DNA of 64,000 bases. Origin: Botryotinia globosa (taxonomy: Eukaryota; Ascomycota; Leotiomycetes; Helotiales; Sclerotiniaceae). Every line of letters begins with the position of its first letter. Position 1 is the first letter of the stretch. Positions 1 through 12,100 of this stretch are shown here, in pieces. The notes beneath the pieces are model-generated. The model worked only from the letters and a program-made list of their open reading frames with translations. It searched no databases and was not told the origin of the DNA. The stretch covers positions 62,001 to 126,000 of the forward strand of contig RCSZ01000009.1 of NCBI GenBank assembly GCA_014898425.1, written 5' to 3'. The position numbers and the translations under genes are program-made.

Positions 1-876
1 GAGAGGGTCAAAAAAGGTTTAAGCATGAAAATCTCTTGATATAGTTTTCTCGCATCATAAAAGACACTCATGTTTGCAAATGCAGGCGTACATCTTTCTT
101 GGCGCATTCGCGTCGTGTTCAATTTCTTATTGTTGATACTTGAGGTGTCTGAGAAACTTGAGACGAGCCCATATACATGGATTTGATCTGTTGAACGCGT
201 GATGGTGTGCGTCTCTTCTCTTCGCCTTTTTCAACCCCCAAGAATTTGGCCCAAACACTGTTTCCCCACTTATCCTGTCACGGTATCAACTTTCTCTCAT
301 CTCTTGGCGTATTTATCGGTACTACCTTCCCAAACCCGCCATTATCTTGGCTTTTCGTCTTGAAAAGTCCATATTGTTTCCAGGATCTCCTCTTAAGCTT
401 TGTGCAATTTTCTCTCAATTCTTCCAAGTGGATTGACTGGTGGATACATTCTCGCTACGCATGTGCATGCTCGGTACTTAAAACGAACGACCCCTGAAGC
501 CCCTTGACACAGACCATGTAACGAGATCAATATTACCCAATAACAGTCAATTCTTGGGATAACGTTTTGATGTTTCCCATATCTTTTTTCTGTGTTCAAC
601 CTTTTTTATCTGTGTATTTGAGATATGTGAATCTGAAAATATGGGGATATTAATCTGTTTGTCACTTATAAGGCATCGAGCGTTACCGGCCGCCCACTTG
701 GCGTTTAAGCTTAGAGAGAAGGATTGTTTAAAATCTGAGCTTCTCCCGTAGTTTTTGGATGGCCACGGCCGGCCGCAGATTACTTCAGGAAAGAGTCTTA
801 GATATTTTCGATTCAATTAAGTGGTAATATTTTTTGATAAAATAATTTTGAAGAGGAAAAGTTATCGAAGAAAAAA
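1..876. other. Non-coding stretch before the first gene
   Basis: No convincing coding region is visible. Open frames here lack an ATG near their start and have no recognisable protein. The last 60 bases, just before the ATG at 877, are A-rich and probably form the leader of the next gene. Confidence 0.5.
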
Positions 877-1687
877 ATGTTGTTTTCTGGTTTATTTATG
901 ATGGTGGGACTGGGGGCCGCTGTGTCTGCGAGGGTAGTTGAGAAGAATGAACGTAAGTAGTTGGGGAAGTTTGTTCAGTCTAGATTCCCTTCAATTGATT
1001 TCCCTGGAACTTCTCTCCCATCTAGAAGACGTCAAAAATATAACCAGAAGCTAACAAATCTATTTAGGATCATTTCAACGACCCATAAATGACCCCTCAT
1101 TACCTCGTCCAACTCCCTCCTCGCCTCAATCCTGCATTTTTATGCCATCTCTCCTGATGCCACCTGTCTCCATCACATCCACTCTACCCACATCTCTTCA
1201 TCATCATCTTCCAAATGTCCTCCTCTCCCACTCATTCTTCAATTCAAAATTACCAACTTCTTCTGGCTCCGCCGCCCCCATGACCTCCACTCTTTCTCTC
1301 TCCGAAGTAACTGGCGATGCTTCCCTTCAAGGGATTTTCCTCGGCCTCGTCTATACTTCCATCGACAAATCTACCTCTGAGCCTTCTTTAGACTCTCTCC
1401 CCAAATCTCAAGCATCAAAACTAAAAGTAAAACCTCATTGCCGTCCTCAACTTCCCAAACCTAAAGTGGACGAGCAAGACGATTTTGATAAATCATGGGG
1501 CCATATCAATAATCACGAGATTCGATCGCCGGTTTTGTCAGGACCACGGTCAAGTCCCTCTACGGAGATGAGAAGATGTTTTACAGAGGCGGTGGAAGGA
1601 GTTAGGGAGAGCGGACTCGTAGAGGGGACGCTGAAGTTTCCTAAAGAAGGGGCAAAACTACGATTTTTGGTTTGGAGAGTCGATTGA
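877..1687 (+). CDS. Predicted secreted hypothetical protein, 231 aa, two exons
   Basis: Exons by my reading are 877-952 and 1068-1687. The donor is GTAAGT at 953, the acceptor is TTTAG ending at 1067, and a CTAAC branch-like site lies at 1051. Joining them keeps the frame and gives 231 residues. Exon 1 encodes a classic signal peptide: a short start, a hydrophobic core (LFSGLFMMVGLGAAVSA) and a likely cut after residue 18. The intron falls shortly after that cut, a common arrangement in secreted fungal proteins. The mature part is Ser/Pro-rich in its first half and ends in a more ordered segment with three cysteines in total. I recognise no domain. The ATG has A at -3. If only exon 2 were used, the ATG at 1142 would give a 181-aa protein without a signal peptide. 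Secretion is inferred from the sequence; the function is unknown. Confidence 0.6.
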
Positions 1688-3068
1688 ATGATTTAAGTTG
1701 GGTTGAGAATATTTCAAGCCGGTGGGGTGGTTTTTTTTTTATGAACAGAGGCTATGGCGAATGGGTCGGGAACTAGAGATTCGAATGTCAAAGGTGTTTA
1801 GGGCTGGATTGGAGTTTGGGTATTCATGTCAGCCCTTCGATTTTGATGTATATGATACGATGTGTATGGAACAAAATGAGATAAAATAGCATGGAAAATT
1901 TTGTGCGATCATCAAGCGCCTCGCATAACTGCTGGGAAATGAATACCTCATGGGCTTTGCACAAACTGTTGACATGCATGAAGTTCGTGTCAAAGAAGAT
2001 ATAAATCAATTTCACATTGTACCGCGATAGTGACAACATTCCAAGCCCTCACTTCCATTGAGCTCCCTTGACTAGTTTACAAGTGAATATATACATGTGG
2101 TTAAAAATCGGCAGTACTTGGTCCGGTTCTCTTGCCTCAAGTTGAGAGAAAGTAGAAAGGTCTAGATGGATGAAAATGAACGAGCAAAGAATCAATCTCC
2201 GTTTATACAGTCCATATTGGAATGAATTGGTAGTATACACATGTCTGTACAGCTACGAAGCTTTTTTTTAACAAGTACATCCACCAGTTCTGCATTATTC
2301 TCTCCTCCGTTACTCGCCTATATTCACTCGCTGCTTGTAATCCTCGAATTTCTCATTCTCCACTCTATAGATGTGCTATGTAGTATTTACTCGAAAATAG
2401 AATGCAAAAATGAAGGGCGAAAACACATCAGAACCGGGATTAGGCTAGGAGGAAAGCGATGAGTCTTGCTTTTTGTCAAGAAATTCCACCCGGTAAGCTT
2501 CTTGATTCAGCGGCCTATGAGAAAGTCAAGCTTGCACTCGCTTCGACAAATAATGTCGGGTTGTGATTTGTCTAGCGAATTATCAGAGCCCGCAACAGGA
2601 TTCAATAATGTCAACTCCATGCCAATTTGCATTGCCGAAATTGAAGTAACGCAATCATTTTGACCATCATCCAAAATTATCGCCGTCTATCTTAATCCAT
2701 TGACACGTCCCCCATTGTCACACTCTTCTCCACACAAGTCAATATAGCACCCCTTCTGTCTCGATACTTAAACTTTCGATCAGAATCAGATGTCTAGTAT
2801 TCACACTCGAGAGCCAAAGAAATCCCTTGTGCTTAGTTGGAGTAAGTAAAGGTATTCCTATCCAATCTAATAATAGCTCATTTCGTACTTATCCCGAACT
2901 TCTGGAGGACAGCAATTGATATGCAGACTATCATCCACAAAACTGTGTGAAAATTGAAGCGGTCGGAGGAGGATGTGCGCGTGTTTTCTCTCAATACTTT
3001 CAGCTAGAGATGAGTTGCGATATCGGAACTGACAGTTGGATTGATTAGATGAGGCGTGCCACTTCTGT
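1688..3068. other. Intergenic stretch
   Basis: Holds the 3' flank of the secreted-protein gene. No supported gene is seen. An ATG at 2790 followed by 17 codons and a GTAAGT donor could be a first exon joined to the small ORF ending at 3290, but I could not find a clear branch site. Confidence 0.35.
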
Positions 3069-3290
3069 ATGTTGATTATTCTGGTTGCTGTTGTTATTGT
3101 AGGTGCTAGGTACTTGGTGCTGGATATTAAATGGTGTACCATTGAACGAAAAGCGGTCCAAACAAAACAGAAGAAAGACCCCGAAAGAGGGAAGGAGCGG
3201 ACATCTTCCATGGGAGGAGATGAAAGCGGAAAAAGCTCCAACAGTGATGGGATTTTAAAACTTCCTGTTTCCACTTTTGCCTCTCAGTAG
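3069..3290 (+). CDS. Small putative single-pass membrane protein, 73 aa (weak)
   Basis: The ORF starts with an ATG. Its first about 20 residues are strongly hydrophobic (MLIILVAVVIVGARYLVLDI) and are followed by a Lys/Glu/Ser-rich tail, as in a single-pass membrane or tail-exposed protein. I recognise no family. An alternative model starts at 2790 (MSSIHTREPKKSLVLSW), uses a GTAAGT donor at about 2842 and the acceptor ATTGTAG near 3102, and stays in frame with the tail; it would remove the hydrophobic part. Either model could be false, since the ORF is short and has no supporting homology that I can see. Confidence 0.22.
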   Translation: MLIILVAVVIVGARYLVLDIKWCTIERKAVQTKQKKDPERGKERTSSMGGDESGKSSNSDGILKLPVSTFASQ

Positions 3291-5263
3291 ACGAGGATTC
3301 CATCAGTGAGTGTATCTTCATTCCATATGTCTTCAAGCATATCTCATATCTCACACGCATACCGCATATCGCGTACGTTCCTCCCTCTTCCCCTCAAATA
3401 CCAATAAATCCATAAACGCAACCTCCCTTTCTACTCATTCCCACTCACTTCTTAGTCTGTAATCCATATATATCCAGCCGAGGGAAAAAGCAGGAAACTC
3501 TCAATTGAACTCCCCTCTCCGCCCAATTTCTCACGCATAGAAGTTCGAACTAAACCTCTGATACTCAAGTACACAATTCTACTACCTTCCACTTTCCACT
3601 CTCTCAATGTCATGTTAAATATCAATTCCCTCCATAGAATTACCTACGAAGAAATGAAACGGAAACTCCATACAAGATCAAAAAACAATACGATCCACTT
3701 ACCAAACCCTCAAGAACGAAGACCCAGGCGCATTCCGAGAGACAAGTTCAAGCTCCAAGTACCTCGATATATACACAAAGAACAGAACATAGAAGCGAAC
3801 CCCTAAGTTTTCACCAAGCGCAAATAAACATCCCATCATAACGTCTTGACATGATATATATCTCCAATTGCAAACTTGCAATTACTACCGTAGTCTAGTC
3901 TCCGAGAACTGTCAGGAAATAAACGAGTAAATGAAGCTGTTCTGGAGAAACGACAATACCTACCCATCCACGCGTTGGCCTTTCTTTCCGAGTAATAATT
4001 ACATACAAGAATCAAAATTACAAAAAATATCAACCCAATAACTACAACACAATAACCAAACCCCCACCCAAAAATCTTGGACCTGATTAAACTACCTAAA
4101 TACACTCACTCGCTCACTACACACACCGATTCTGAAAATACCAAAGACTACCTACCTACTTACATCCCATCATCCCATCATCCCATCCATGATGCATCTT
4201 CTAACATTCCTCCAAGATCCAGATATCCAGATCAACCAATCAACCTCCTCTCTTTGAAAAATCAAAACACATTCCACACTCCACATCCTCCGATTCTCAA
4301 AATTCCAGAAAAAGAAACAAGAGCAGTCGAGTCATTATCAAAAACACTATTCCCCCTTCCTTCCTTCGCTTACATCTACCTACTACCTATCTAAACCTTG
4401 ATACCGGATTCCCAAACGTCCATAGATACCTACTTACCCATCTCCACCCTCTTCACCCATCCAATCTACTCCTCATCATCTCCCTTCACTCCCCTTCCCC
4501 TTCGGCCTCGAAATCAAAAACACTTTATCCTCGAAAATCTATCTACATCTACATCTACAAACCATTCATTTCCAGCCGTGAATTACCCATCCATCTCCTT
4601 TTGATATATCAACATATCAACACACATGCTCACTAAATAAATCTGCACATTGCCGCATCTCATTTTATCTATCTTGATACCTTGACATCGATACATCTAT
4701 CCTCTCCCCTCTACTCTCCCCTCCACTCTCACTTCTCACCCCCACTCTTCGATTTCTCCATATATATATATACATGGAATTCTCAACCATTTAACTAACA
4801 ATTTATTGCAAAGTCTGGTGTTATCATATACATACATAAATTTATGAGTATAGAGTATAAATACCAGAGAAAATCAATTCAAAGCTTCATCTCCATTTCC
4901 AATTCTACTTGGGGTTAATTCAAAGTAGCATCATCACACATCAATTTTCAAATCCATCACATACATCACAATTCCTCTTGGGAAAAATTTCATCAACAAC
5001 TTTTAAATTTTTGTATCTTGTTCAGTTCAGTTCCAGTTGAAGTCCAATAATACCCCCGTACCCATCCAATCATTCATACCATCCATCCATCCATCCATCC
5101 ATCTTCATCATAAAGTCATATCATTCAACCATTCCCGTTCCATTCATCCCGATCACCGTTAACCCATTTGCGTTCGGAATTAGGTACAAAACATTCAAGC
5201 TTTGCACCATTTCCACACATTCCTTTGATATGGCATTCATCCATTGGGATAACCATCCCTCAA
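3291..5263. other. Long CT-rich non-coding stretch with a probable promoter and leader
   Basis: The plus strand is strongly pyrimidine-rich with runs of CATC/CTAC, typical of fungal core promoters and leaders. A TATA-like TATAAATA lies near 4856-4863, and (CATC)n occurs near 5083-5103. No coding region is supported before the ATG at 5264. Confidence 0.4.
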
Positions 5264-5545
5264 ATGGTAGAATCCATTTCATCCCCCTCCCCCATCAAGC
5301 CCAAGAAACTCGCAACTGCAACTACTAACAAGATAGTCAAGGAAATGGTCATAAATCATAATAATAATGTGTGTAAGCTCAAGGAGTGCTCAACAAAAAG
5401 CAATGAAACCAGAAGTCGGTCCAGGAAAGAAAAGCCGAAAACATTAAACAAAAGAATTATCTGTTCAGTGGTCCAGTTTTCCTTCTCTATTCATCCTTCC
5501 CGACATCATAAGAAAAATATTGAGACAGGTTCCTCGGTGCTGTAA
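5264..5545 (+). CDS. Small basic hypothetical protein, 93 aa (weak)
   Basis: The ORF from ATG 5264 lies after a TATA-like site and a CT-rich leader, so a transcript here is plausible. The product is rich in Lys, Ser and Asn, with SPIKPKK near its N terminus and a Lys/Arg-rich middle; there is no membrane segment and no known domain. A GTAAGC sequence near 5372 could be a donor, in which case only the first about 35 residues would be right. I cannot name a family and give low confidence that it is translated. Confidence 0.25.
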   Translation: MVESISSPSPIKPKKLATATTNKIVKEMVINHNNNVCKLKECSTKSNETRSRSRKEKPKTLNKRIICSVVQFSFSIHPSRHHKKNIETGSSVL

Positions 5546-6115
5546 ATATCGAATAGAAAATGGCCCTATTCATTATTTTGGTCGTCCGTCTGAACGAAAA
5601 CAAATCATTTAAGCCTTTCCCATGAGCGAAAAACACAAAAAGCCCAAATCCCAAATATTTCATGTCGACGCCTAGAGTGTCATTAATAGGCGTGTTTCGT
5701 TTTTTTGTTCTCAAGTGTAAAATGAAAACCCCCCAAGTAAATACGTGACGCTTGCATGTGTATATCCTTGGGATCATTTCTCAACAGATTATTTCCTCTC
5801 CCATGTTTGCATAGCGTAAATTCGTTAAAGCCGTTTCGATGATCCCCGTTGGGGTCATCTAAAAATTTCAGTCATAAACTCGTCGTCATTCCAGGTTCAA
5901 ATAATTTGCTGAATCTATGTTCGGCGAATACAAAGACAATCGTGAAGATAAAAAGAAATTTTTCTTTCAGAGAGTGTGCTTGTGATTGTCGAGAATGCTT
6001 TTGTGGCGCGAGCCAAGAGTTAAAAAAAAAAAAAAAAAAACAGTGGATCATGATGAGAGAAATCCGATCACTGGAAGAAAGTGCAAAAGTGTGCGTTCAA
6101 AATCTTCGATTCGAG
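5546..6115. other. 3' flank of stuA, no gene seen
   Basis: Between a weak ORF and the stop codon of stuA on the minus strand. It includes an A19 run at 6022-6040. No supported gene is visible. Confidence 0.4.
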
Positions 6116-9100
6116 TTACCGGCGTCTTTGAGCAATGGTCGATTGAGCTCGGTTGAGTCCTGGATTGTAAGATGGTCCAGAAACGGAACCCTCACGGATC
6201 GTTTTCCGTCTCTTCAAACCATCAGCATCGGCCATTCCTGGACCTCTGCTGGATGGGCGACCATCGTCATCATCATCTCTGCCGCGCTTGTTACTCCCAG
6301 GCGCGCCATTCATGATGTTTTGCTGTCCGGCATAACCATTAGACATGGAAGCTCCAAGATCTGATTGTGGTGCGTAAACGTCACCACCTGTGCTGCCGTT
6401 AGCGGTACCACGTTCTTGACTGACCACATTATACAAATTACTCGACGGGGGTTGGATTCGCGGAGGTGTGCTGTAACCGCCTTGCTGTTGAGCATAGTAT
6501 GTTTGTGGTGCTGACGCGGTTCTAGGAGTTGCTCGTCCGGAAGCTGGATTATTTGGTGAGCCAGTCATCTCTGGTGACAAATGGGTGTGTTCACCTGTTA
6601 TTGAACCTACGGCTGGGCCATTCGAGTAATTGTATGGCCGACGACTTGAATCGTAGTTACCCTGGCTGTCATGAGTGTATTCACCGCCATCATGATCTTG
6701 ATCATGTTCTTCCTCAACTTGGCCATTTCCCTGGTGATGAATCATTCCACTTGAATCTTTTGGTTCATGGTGTTGTGGCTCCGCATCTGGTGCTCTCGCC
6801 AATGGTGGACCCATTTCATTCTTGATGTATGAATTTGGCTGTTGCGAGTACTGAGGCATGCTTTGTTGGGGTGGGGGAGCTTGGGCGTAAGCATTCTGCG
6901 GCGGGGGCGCTTGAGAGTACATCTGTCTCGAGTCGTAAGGTTGTTGAGTTTGTTGATATTGTTGCATCGATTGAACCGCAGTTCCGGGAGGGGTGGTAGC
7001 TGGAGTTGTTGGCATTGAGCGAGCATTACTTAATCCCGTGTCAATCGACAGGGGATTGGTACCTTGCACATTGCCCATGGATTGCCCAGGCCACTGGAAA
7101 TTGCCGTTAGAATTATCCATACTGCCCATTACACCAGATGCACTTGTGGGAGGGGTGGGGAATGTGTGTGATCTTTCGAGAGCAGGACGACCAACATTTG
7201 GATGAGGAGCAAGGGAATGCTGTGGACCTGGAAGGGGAGCGCCAATTGAGTTAGCCATTGAGTGATGGTGATGTTGGTGTAATGAAGGCAAACCAGGTGC
7301 TTGTGGATTCCGCATTTGGTTTTGCTCATTCTTTCGACGTTCTGCGGCTGCCATTACAGCATTCGTTCGTGTCTGGTTCGTTGGGTGGTAGAGAAGAGCG
7401 CCAATATTGTGAACAAATAAAGGATACAATAATTCCGTAATCTTTTCCTTATTTGCAAAATCCAATGCACGCTCAAAAGGAATCCTAATATTTTGGGTTA
7501 GATATGCACGTGCACCTAGACTATCAAATCTTGCTTACCAAACACCCTTTAAATGCATAGGACCAATTTTCACAACGTGTCTCATTTTTTCACTCTTCAG
7601 GATACCATCTCGTCGCCCACGAGTCATACCTGCAACATTCAATAATTTCGTGCCGTTAATCATGTGATTATCTTGCCTAGTTAGCATCATTTGTTTGAAT
7701 TGAAAGAGCTCAGCTTACCTTCACGTCTAGCCACGCAAACACCCTTTGCCTCGACTTGAAAGCACAAACTACCCTCATCTTCCCAAAGGGTTGCCGTCAC
7801 CCTGGGCTTCATTCCTGGCGGGGCAACTTGGCCAGTCTGGTCAAATTGTTGCGGGCCACCATAACCTTGGCTCGGCATACCAGGTTGAGTGGTCATGGCT
7901 GGAAGTGGTAGCACGTTGCCTTGGCCACCCATTGACCCGGGAATTTGAGCCGATTGTGGAGATTGAAGTCCATTGCCATAGTATTGGCCGTATGGTGCTT
8001 GCTGCGCAGGTGAATAATGTGGAGGTCCAGGTTGAAGTAGCGGTGGCTGATGTTGAGGATACTGACTCAATGCACCTGATGTGGCAGTCTGGGGTGGTGG
8101 TTGTTGTCCCGCCGACATGTGTGGAGGATAATACATATCTTGCGGACCGTGATTCATGTTGTTTTGATATGGCTCTTGGCTGTAAGAGTATGCTGGGTTT
8201 GAGGGTGGTGTACTGTAAGATCCTTGAGGGAGGGAAACAGGTAAACCACTGCTAGCTTGAGTGGGAGAAGGGGTTTTGGGACCGTTGGAGGAACTCGCTG
8301 TGGTGTAAGATGAATGAGAACCTCCGTTCAAAATTGAGGAAGATCCAAGTGAGCTAAGTGAACCCACCCGGGGAGATGAAGTACCAGACGAATATGCCTG
8401 TTGCGGCGGTGGCAAAGGCAAAGCGGGCAACCTTTCATTCACGTACAGTGGTCGCTGCGCGGCGTGATGGTTGTAGTATGGTACTTCGGAAGGCCCCCGG
8501 GTTTGCACTTGCGATATCGACGGAAGATCCAGTTTTTCGGTTGGGATGATCAAGTCCTGAACGGACAATGATCTGGCAGACTCAATAAAGGGTCTTCCGA
8601 GAAGAAAGGTAGAATTTTACGTTAGACGACAAGAGTGAACTCGTGGTCTATTCGTGTGTGCGGGTAAGATGGGCAACTTTAGTTTTTTTCAGAGAAAGAT
8701 GAAAGTTGCTGAACCAAGAATGGAAGAATGATGCTTTGGTATATTGACAGACTGTCGTCGATATGAAAAATCAAAACAAACACTGCTTTTACAACGAGCG
8801 CGAAAGTAATAGGTCGTTTATTTTGTTCGTGAAATAAGATGCATATGCCAAAGATGCAGAAGCAGAACGATCTTGTAAAACCTCAACAAAAGACTCGAAA
8901 AAGAAGACGTTTGGCTCGTAGAAGTCGTTACAAGAGGACTTGAAGCTTTGTTAATCCAATTGAGGTGCGATTGAAGCTCCACGACAGGATCGTTGGCAGT
9001 TACGCGAACCTGCAGGTATGTGTATGTATGCTTGTGCTTGTCGCTTCTTTGGAAGGAATCTGATCCGTGCTTAGATTCGAGGATGCGAACGTAAGAAAAA

Positions 9101-9464
9101 AAAAAATCGTCAAGGTCGTAGAAGATTTCGTGGAATGGAGAAGATCTCAAGGGCAGTGGAGTTTTCCTTTGCCAGAGGCGTGATGTGTACTTTGTGGATA
9201 GGTTGTATGTCGGTCAAAAGAATTGAGGATATTTGCCAACTCTAATGCAGGTACACCAGTCAGCGCTGCAGCAATGGCTATGAGAAACGATGCGCAAATC
9301 TACACGATGGGTGAATGGGGGGAGGGGGGGAGGTGGAGGGACGAGGTGGATGGAGAGAAGCGGGAAGCACTGAACATTGAAGATTGAGCATTGGAACCGT
9401 GAGGTACATACCTTTTGTTTGAACTCTTCTGGGATTTTCCTTTTTTTGGCTTTTCGTTTTCCAT
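6116..9464 (-). CDS. stuA: APSES transcription factor StuA/Asm-1, developmental regulator
   Basis: Nuclear DNA-binding regulator of conidiation and other development in ascomycetes (known for the family). Well-supported exons, read on the minus strand: 8593-7719, 7671-7539 and 7484-6116, with GT-AG introns of 47 and 54 bp. A proposed first exon, 9464-9412 (MENEKPKK...), has a GTATGT donor. It joins in frame to the acceptor at 8594, after a CTAAC branch site, and gives 809 aa. The APSES domain spans about residues 283-393 and contains [39 protein letters not shown] and [19 protein letters not shown]. Gln/Pro-rich arms flank it, and basic KRGRDDDD and LKRRK clusters near the C terminus are likely nuclear signals. 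The internal ATG at 8157 would give 646 aa, close to the Neurospora Asm-1 length as I recall it. The first exon and its 818-bp intron are the uncertain part; the 8593-6116 body is firm. Confidence 0.93.
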
Positions 9465-10230
9465 GCACCTCTATGAGGTATAAGAAATGGGGGAGGTCGG
9501 AAAAGGGAGGATGAGAGAGTGGATTGGAGAGCTTTAAAAAAAAAGGCGCGGAGGGAGAGAAGAAGAGAAACGAGGGAGGAGGTTGGGCGGTGGTGATGTG
9601 TGAGAGTGATGAGTGGTGGAGGTGGGTTTGTGGAAAGTTTAAGGGTATTGGTTGAACCGGATAGTCTTAACGAGAGTGTATGGGATGATGAGAGTAGCTA
9701 TAGCCGTAGCCGTGGAAAAATAGATTGAATGGATGAGGTAAGGTGTGTGTGTGTCCAAGTGGTCAAGGTATGGGTTGTGTGTTTTGAGGGAGTAAGGTTG
9801 TTGCTAAGGTCGTAATGGAAGTGGGTGAGGAGAGTGGAGGAGAGTGGAGGAGAGTAGAGGAGAGTAGTTAAATTTAAGTGTATGTGTAATAAGTAGAATG
9901 AAGTAATATAAGTGAAGCTAGATGGGGAGGGAAGGGAAGCTAGCATATGAATAAATAAATCAATAATAGAGTAAGATTTATCACGATAAAAATAAAAATA
10001 AAAATAATGATAATAAAAATAATAATAATAATGGTGAGAGTAATCACATTTAGATAAAACAAGCAAAGATGGAGAAGGATACTGTAGTAGTTTATCTACT
10101 TAGTCGCTGATGATGAGGCGAGGTAGATGGAGAGATGATAGATGAATAGGTAAATAGATGAATAGATGATTGAAGAGGAGGAGGATAATGTAAATAGATA
10201 ATCTTCAATGTTGATATAGATAGTCAATCC
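9465..10230 (-). promoter_or_regulatory. Pyrimidine-rich (minus strand) presumed stuA leader/promoter
   Basis: On the minus strand this stretch is CT-rich with TATT/CATT runs, like the leaders of other genes in the window. StuA genes are known for long leaders with small upstream ORFs, so a regulatory role is plausible. Short frames here are low-complexity, and I do not call them genes. Confidence 0.35.
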
Positions 10231-10606
10231 AAGAACAATGTTCTTCTTGTTCTCTTGTTCTGCGTGTGTGTGTGTGCGTGTGCGTGCCTACGATGTCTCT
10301 TCTTCTATTTTCCCTTCTTTGCCTGGTCTAGCTGGTCTCGCTGGTCTCGCTGGTCTGCCCTGTTTTGGTGTGTCGTACGGCAAGGAAGAGTGGAAGCGTG
10401 CGGGTGGAATCGTTATGGAGGAAGTGGAGGGTTATGAAAAGAAACACGGCGTACACAAACGGAGGAATCAAGGGTTTGATTTCTTGGTGGACCCGAGGGT
10501 CAGATAATGAATGTGAATGTGAATGATGAAGATAATGTGAATGTGAATGTGAATGATACTGATACTGATACTGATGGTGGAGAAAGTCTTCAACTTGTCT
10601 TGTCTC

Positions 10607-10633
10607 TCTTCTTCTCTTCTCTTCTCTTCTCTT
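10607..10633. repeat. (TTCTC)n microsatellite
   Basis: Perfect or near-perfect pentanucleotide run read directly in the sequence. Confidence 0.85.
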
Positions 10634-10640
10634 GATTTGT

Positions 10641-10700
10641 GGAGTGAAGGGTGGATGGAGTGAAGGGTGGAGTGAAGGGTGGAGTGAAGGGTGGAGTGAG
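10641..10700. repeat. 12-bp minisatellite, unit GGAGTGAAGGGT
   Basis: Four full copies of the 12-bp unit, the first followed by a GGAT interruption, then a partial copy. Confidence 0.9.
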
Positions 10701-10824
10701 TGAGTTGAAGGCTGGACTGGTTGATTCTTCCCTTTCTCTCTTCCGAGGCGTTTTCCCCTTGTCTTTAATCTTTTCTCGAAGAGAGGGCCTTTACTCAATT
10801 GGTTGATACAATCTGGTCCTTTTT

Positions 10825-10897
10825 CCCTCTCTCTCTTCTGCTTCTTCTCCCTCTCTCTCTTCTGCTTCTTCTCCCTCTCTCTCTTCTGCTTCTGCTC
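10825..10897. repeat. 24-bp minisatellite, three copies
   Basis: Three head-to-tail copies of a CT-rich 24-bp unit (CCCTCTCTCTCTTCTGC plus TTCTTCT). The third copy has a TTCTGCT end. The unit is a multiple of three, so open frames run through it on both strands (an EREKKQKR-type repeat on the minus strand), but this does not indicate a gene. Confidence 0.9.
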
Positions 10898-11385
10898 CCT
10901 CCCTCTCTTTCCACGTCCCAGTCTCTTTCTGCCCTTTGCTTTGGCGGAAACTTGGGATCTGGACTGGGCACGGCACTTTCTAAAGTGGATGGATGTTTGA
11001 GGCCGTAGCGATCCCGGAATGAAGCTAAGGAAGGGTGCGTGGACGTGAAGTTTGAACACCACAGCGCCCCAAATATCAAATATCTTGGGCTAAAATAGGA
11101 CTTTTCTATACGGACGTCGGAAGAACCGAATGAGCTAGAGGGAAATTTAATTTTGCTCCATGTACAGAGTATGTGACAGATTATAGATACAGTAGTATGA
11201 TAGTTAGTCTGATGGAGAATGAAGTGAAGTTTGAGATCCATTCCAGCCCAATATGTAGATAGATATGACATGACATGATATCTCACTGCTGCTCCTTCTA
11301 CCATATCACCATGATAACTTTCCACCTTGAGTTTAACCTTTGCACAAGAGAGATATACATATATATCATTTTTCTCTCCATTTCT

Positions 11386-11440
11386 TTCCCTTCCCTTTAC
11401 TTCCCTTCCCTTTACTTCCCTTCCCTTCACTTCCCTTCAC
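11386..11440. repeat. 15-bp minisatellite, unit TTCCCTTCCCTTTAC
   Basis: Three full copies (the third with one T-to-C change) and a partial fourth, directly visible. Confidence 0.85.
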
Positions 11441-11771
11441 GACTCTCTTCTCCTCTTTGCCATCTCATATCCTAGTCAAGCTTCACTCGAGGATCCAAGA
11501 GGCGATAACCACACTGCAACCTTGCCTTGCCAGCCTTCCTTGTAAAACATTTATAATAAATTGTAGAAGGAATGAAATGAAATCAAATAAAATCAAATCA
11601 AATCAAATAAAATCATGTCTCGTTTTCTGCCATGTCGCCAAAGTAGCGTGAAGATTAGAGTTTCTTAGTTGGGTAGTAGTTGTCTCCCTAGTCGCACCTA
11701 GTGACCTAGAAGATCTATCATCTATCTATCATCTATCTAATGGGCTGCGTCGCTCCTCGGAAAGATCAAAG

Positions 11772-11802
<31 letters not shown>

Positions 11803-11820
11803 CTTTCTTTCTTTCGGTCG

Positions 11821-11918
11821 CATCCATTCATTCATTCATTCATTCATTCATTCATCCATCCATCGATCCATCTATCCATTCATTCATCCACCCATCTATC
11901 CATTCATTCATCCATCCC
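11821..11918. repeat. (CATT/CATC)n tetranucleotide array
   Basis: About 98 bp of imperfect CATT and CATC repeats, preceded by a (TTTTC)/(TTTC) run at about 11775-11815. Confidence 0.85.
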
Positions 11919-12028
11919 CTAGTAAATCGCGCCAATCCTTAAACCTGGTCCAAAAACTGGCGTGGTTGGACAGCAAGCACAATGGTTGTTACTCTAAACG
12001 AAGGGTGCGAGGATTGGTCTGACCGAAT

Positions 12029-12100
12029 GAGAAGAAGAAGAAGAAGAAGAAGAAGAAGAAGAAGAAGAAGAAGAAGAAGAAGAAGAAGAAGAAGAAGAAT
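12029..12100. repeat. (GAA)n microsatellite, about 24 units
   Basis: Uninterrupted GAA/AGA trinucleotide run. It would encode poly-Arg or similar in an open frame, which I take as an artefact. Confidence 0.9.

Noticed and set aside
5849..6364. 171-codon plus-strand frame
   Set aside because: Its second half overlaps the end of stuA in antisense; it is a shadow and does not begin with ATG.
9214..9468. 84-codon minus-strand frame upstream of stuA
   Set aside because: It starts at GTG, not ATG. The useful part is another frame beginning ATG at 9464, used in the stuA model.
10328..11062. 244-codon minus-strand frame with a Lys/Arg/Glu repeat
   Set aside because: Its length comes from simple repeats with units of 12 and 24 bases, which keep the frame open; no domain is visible.
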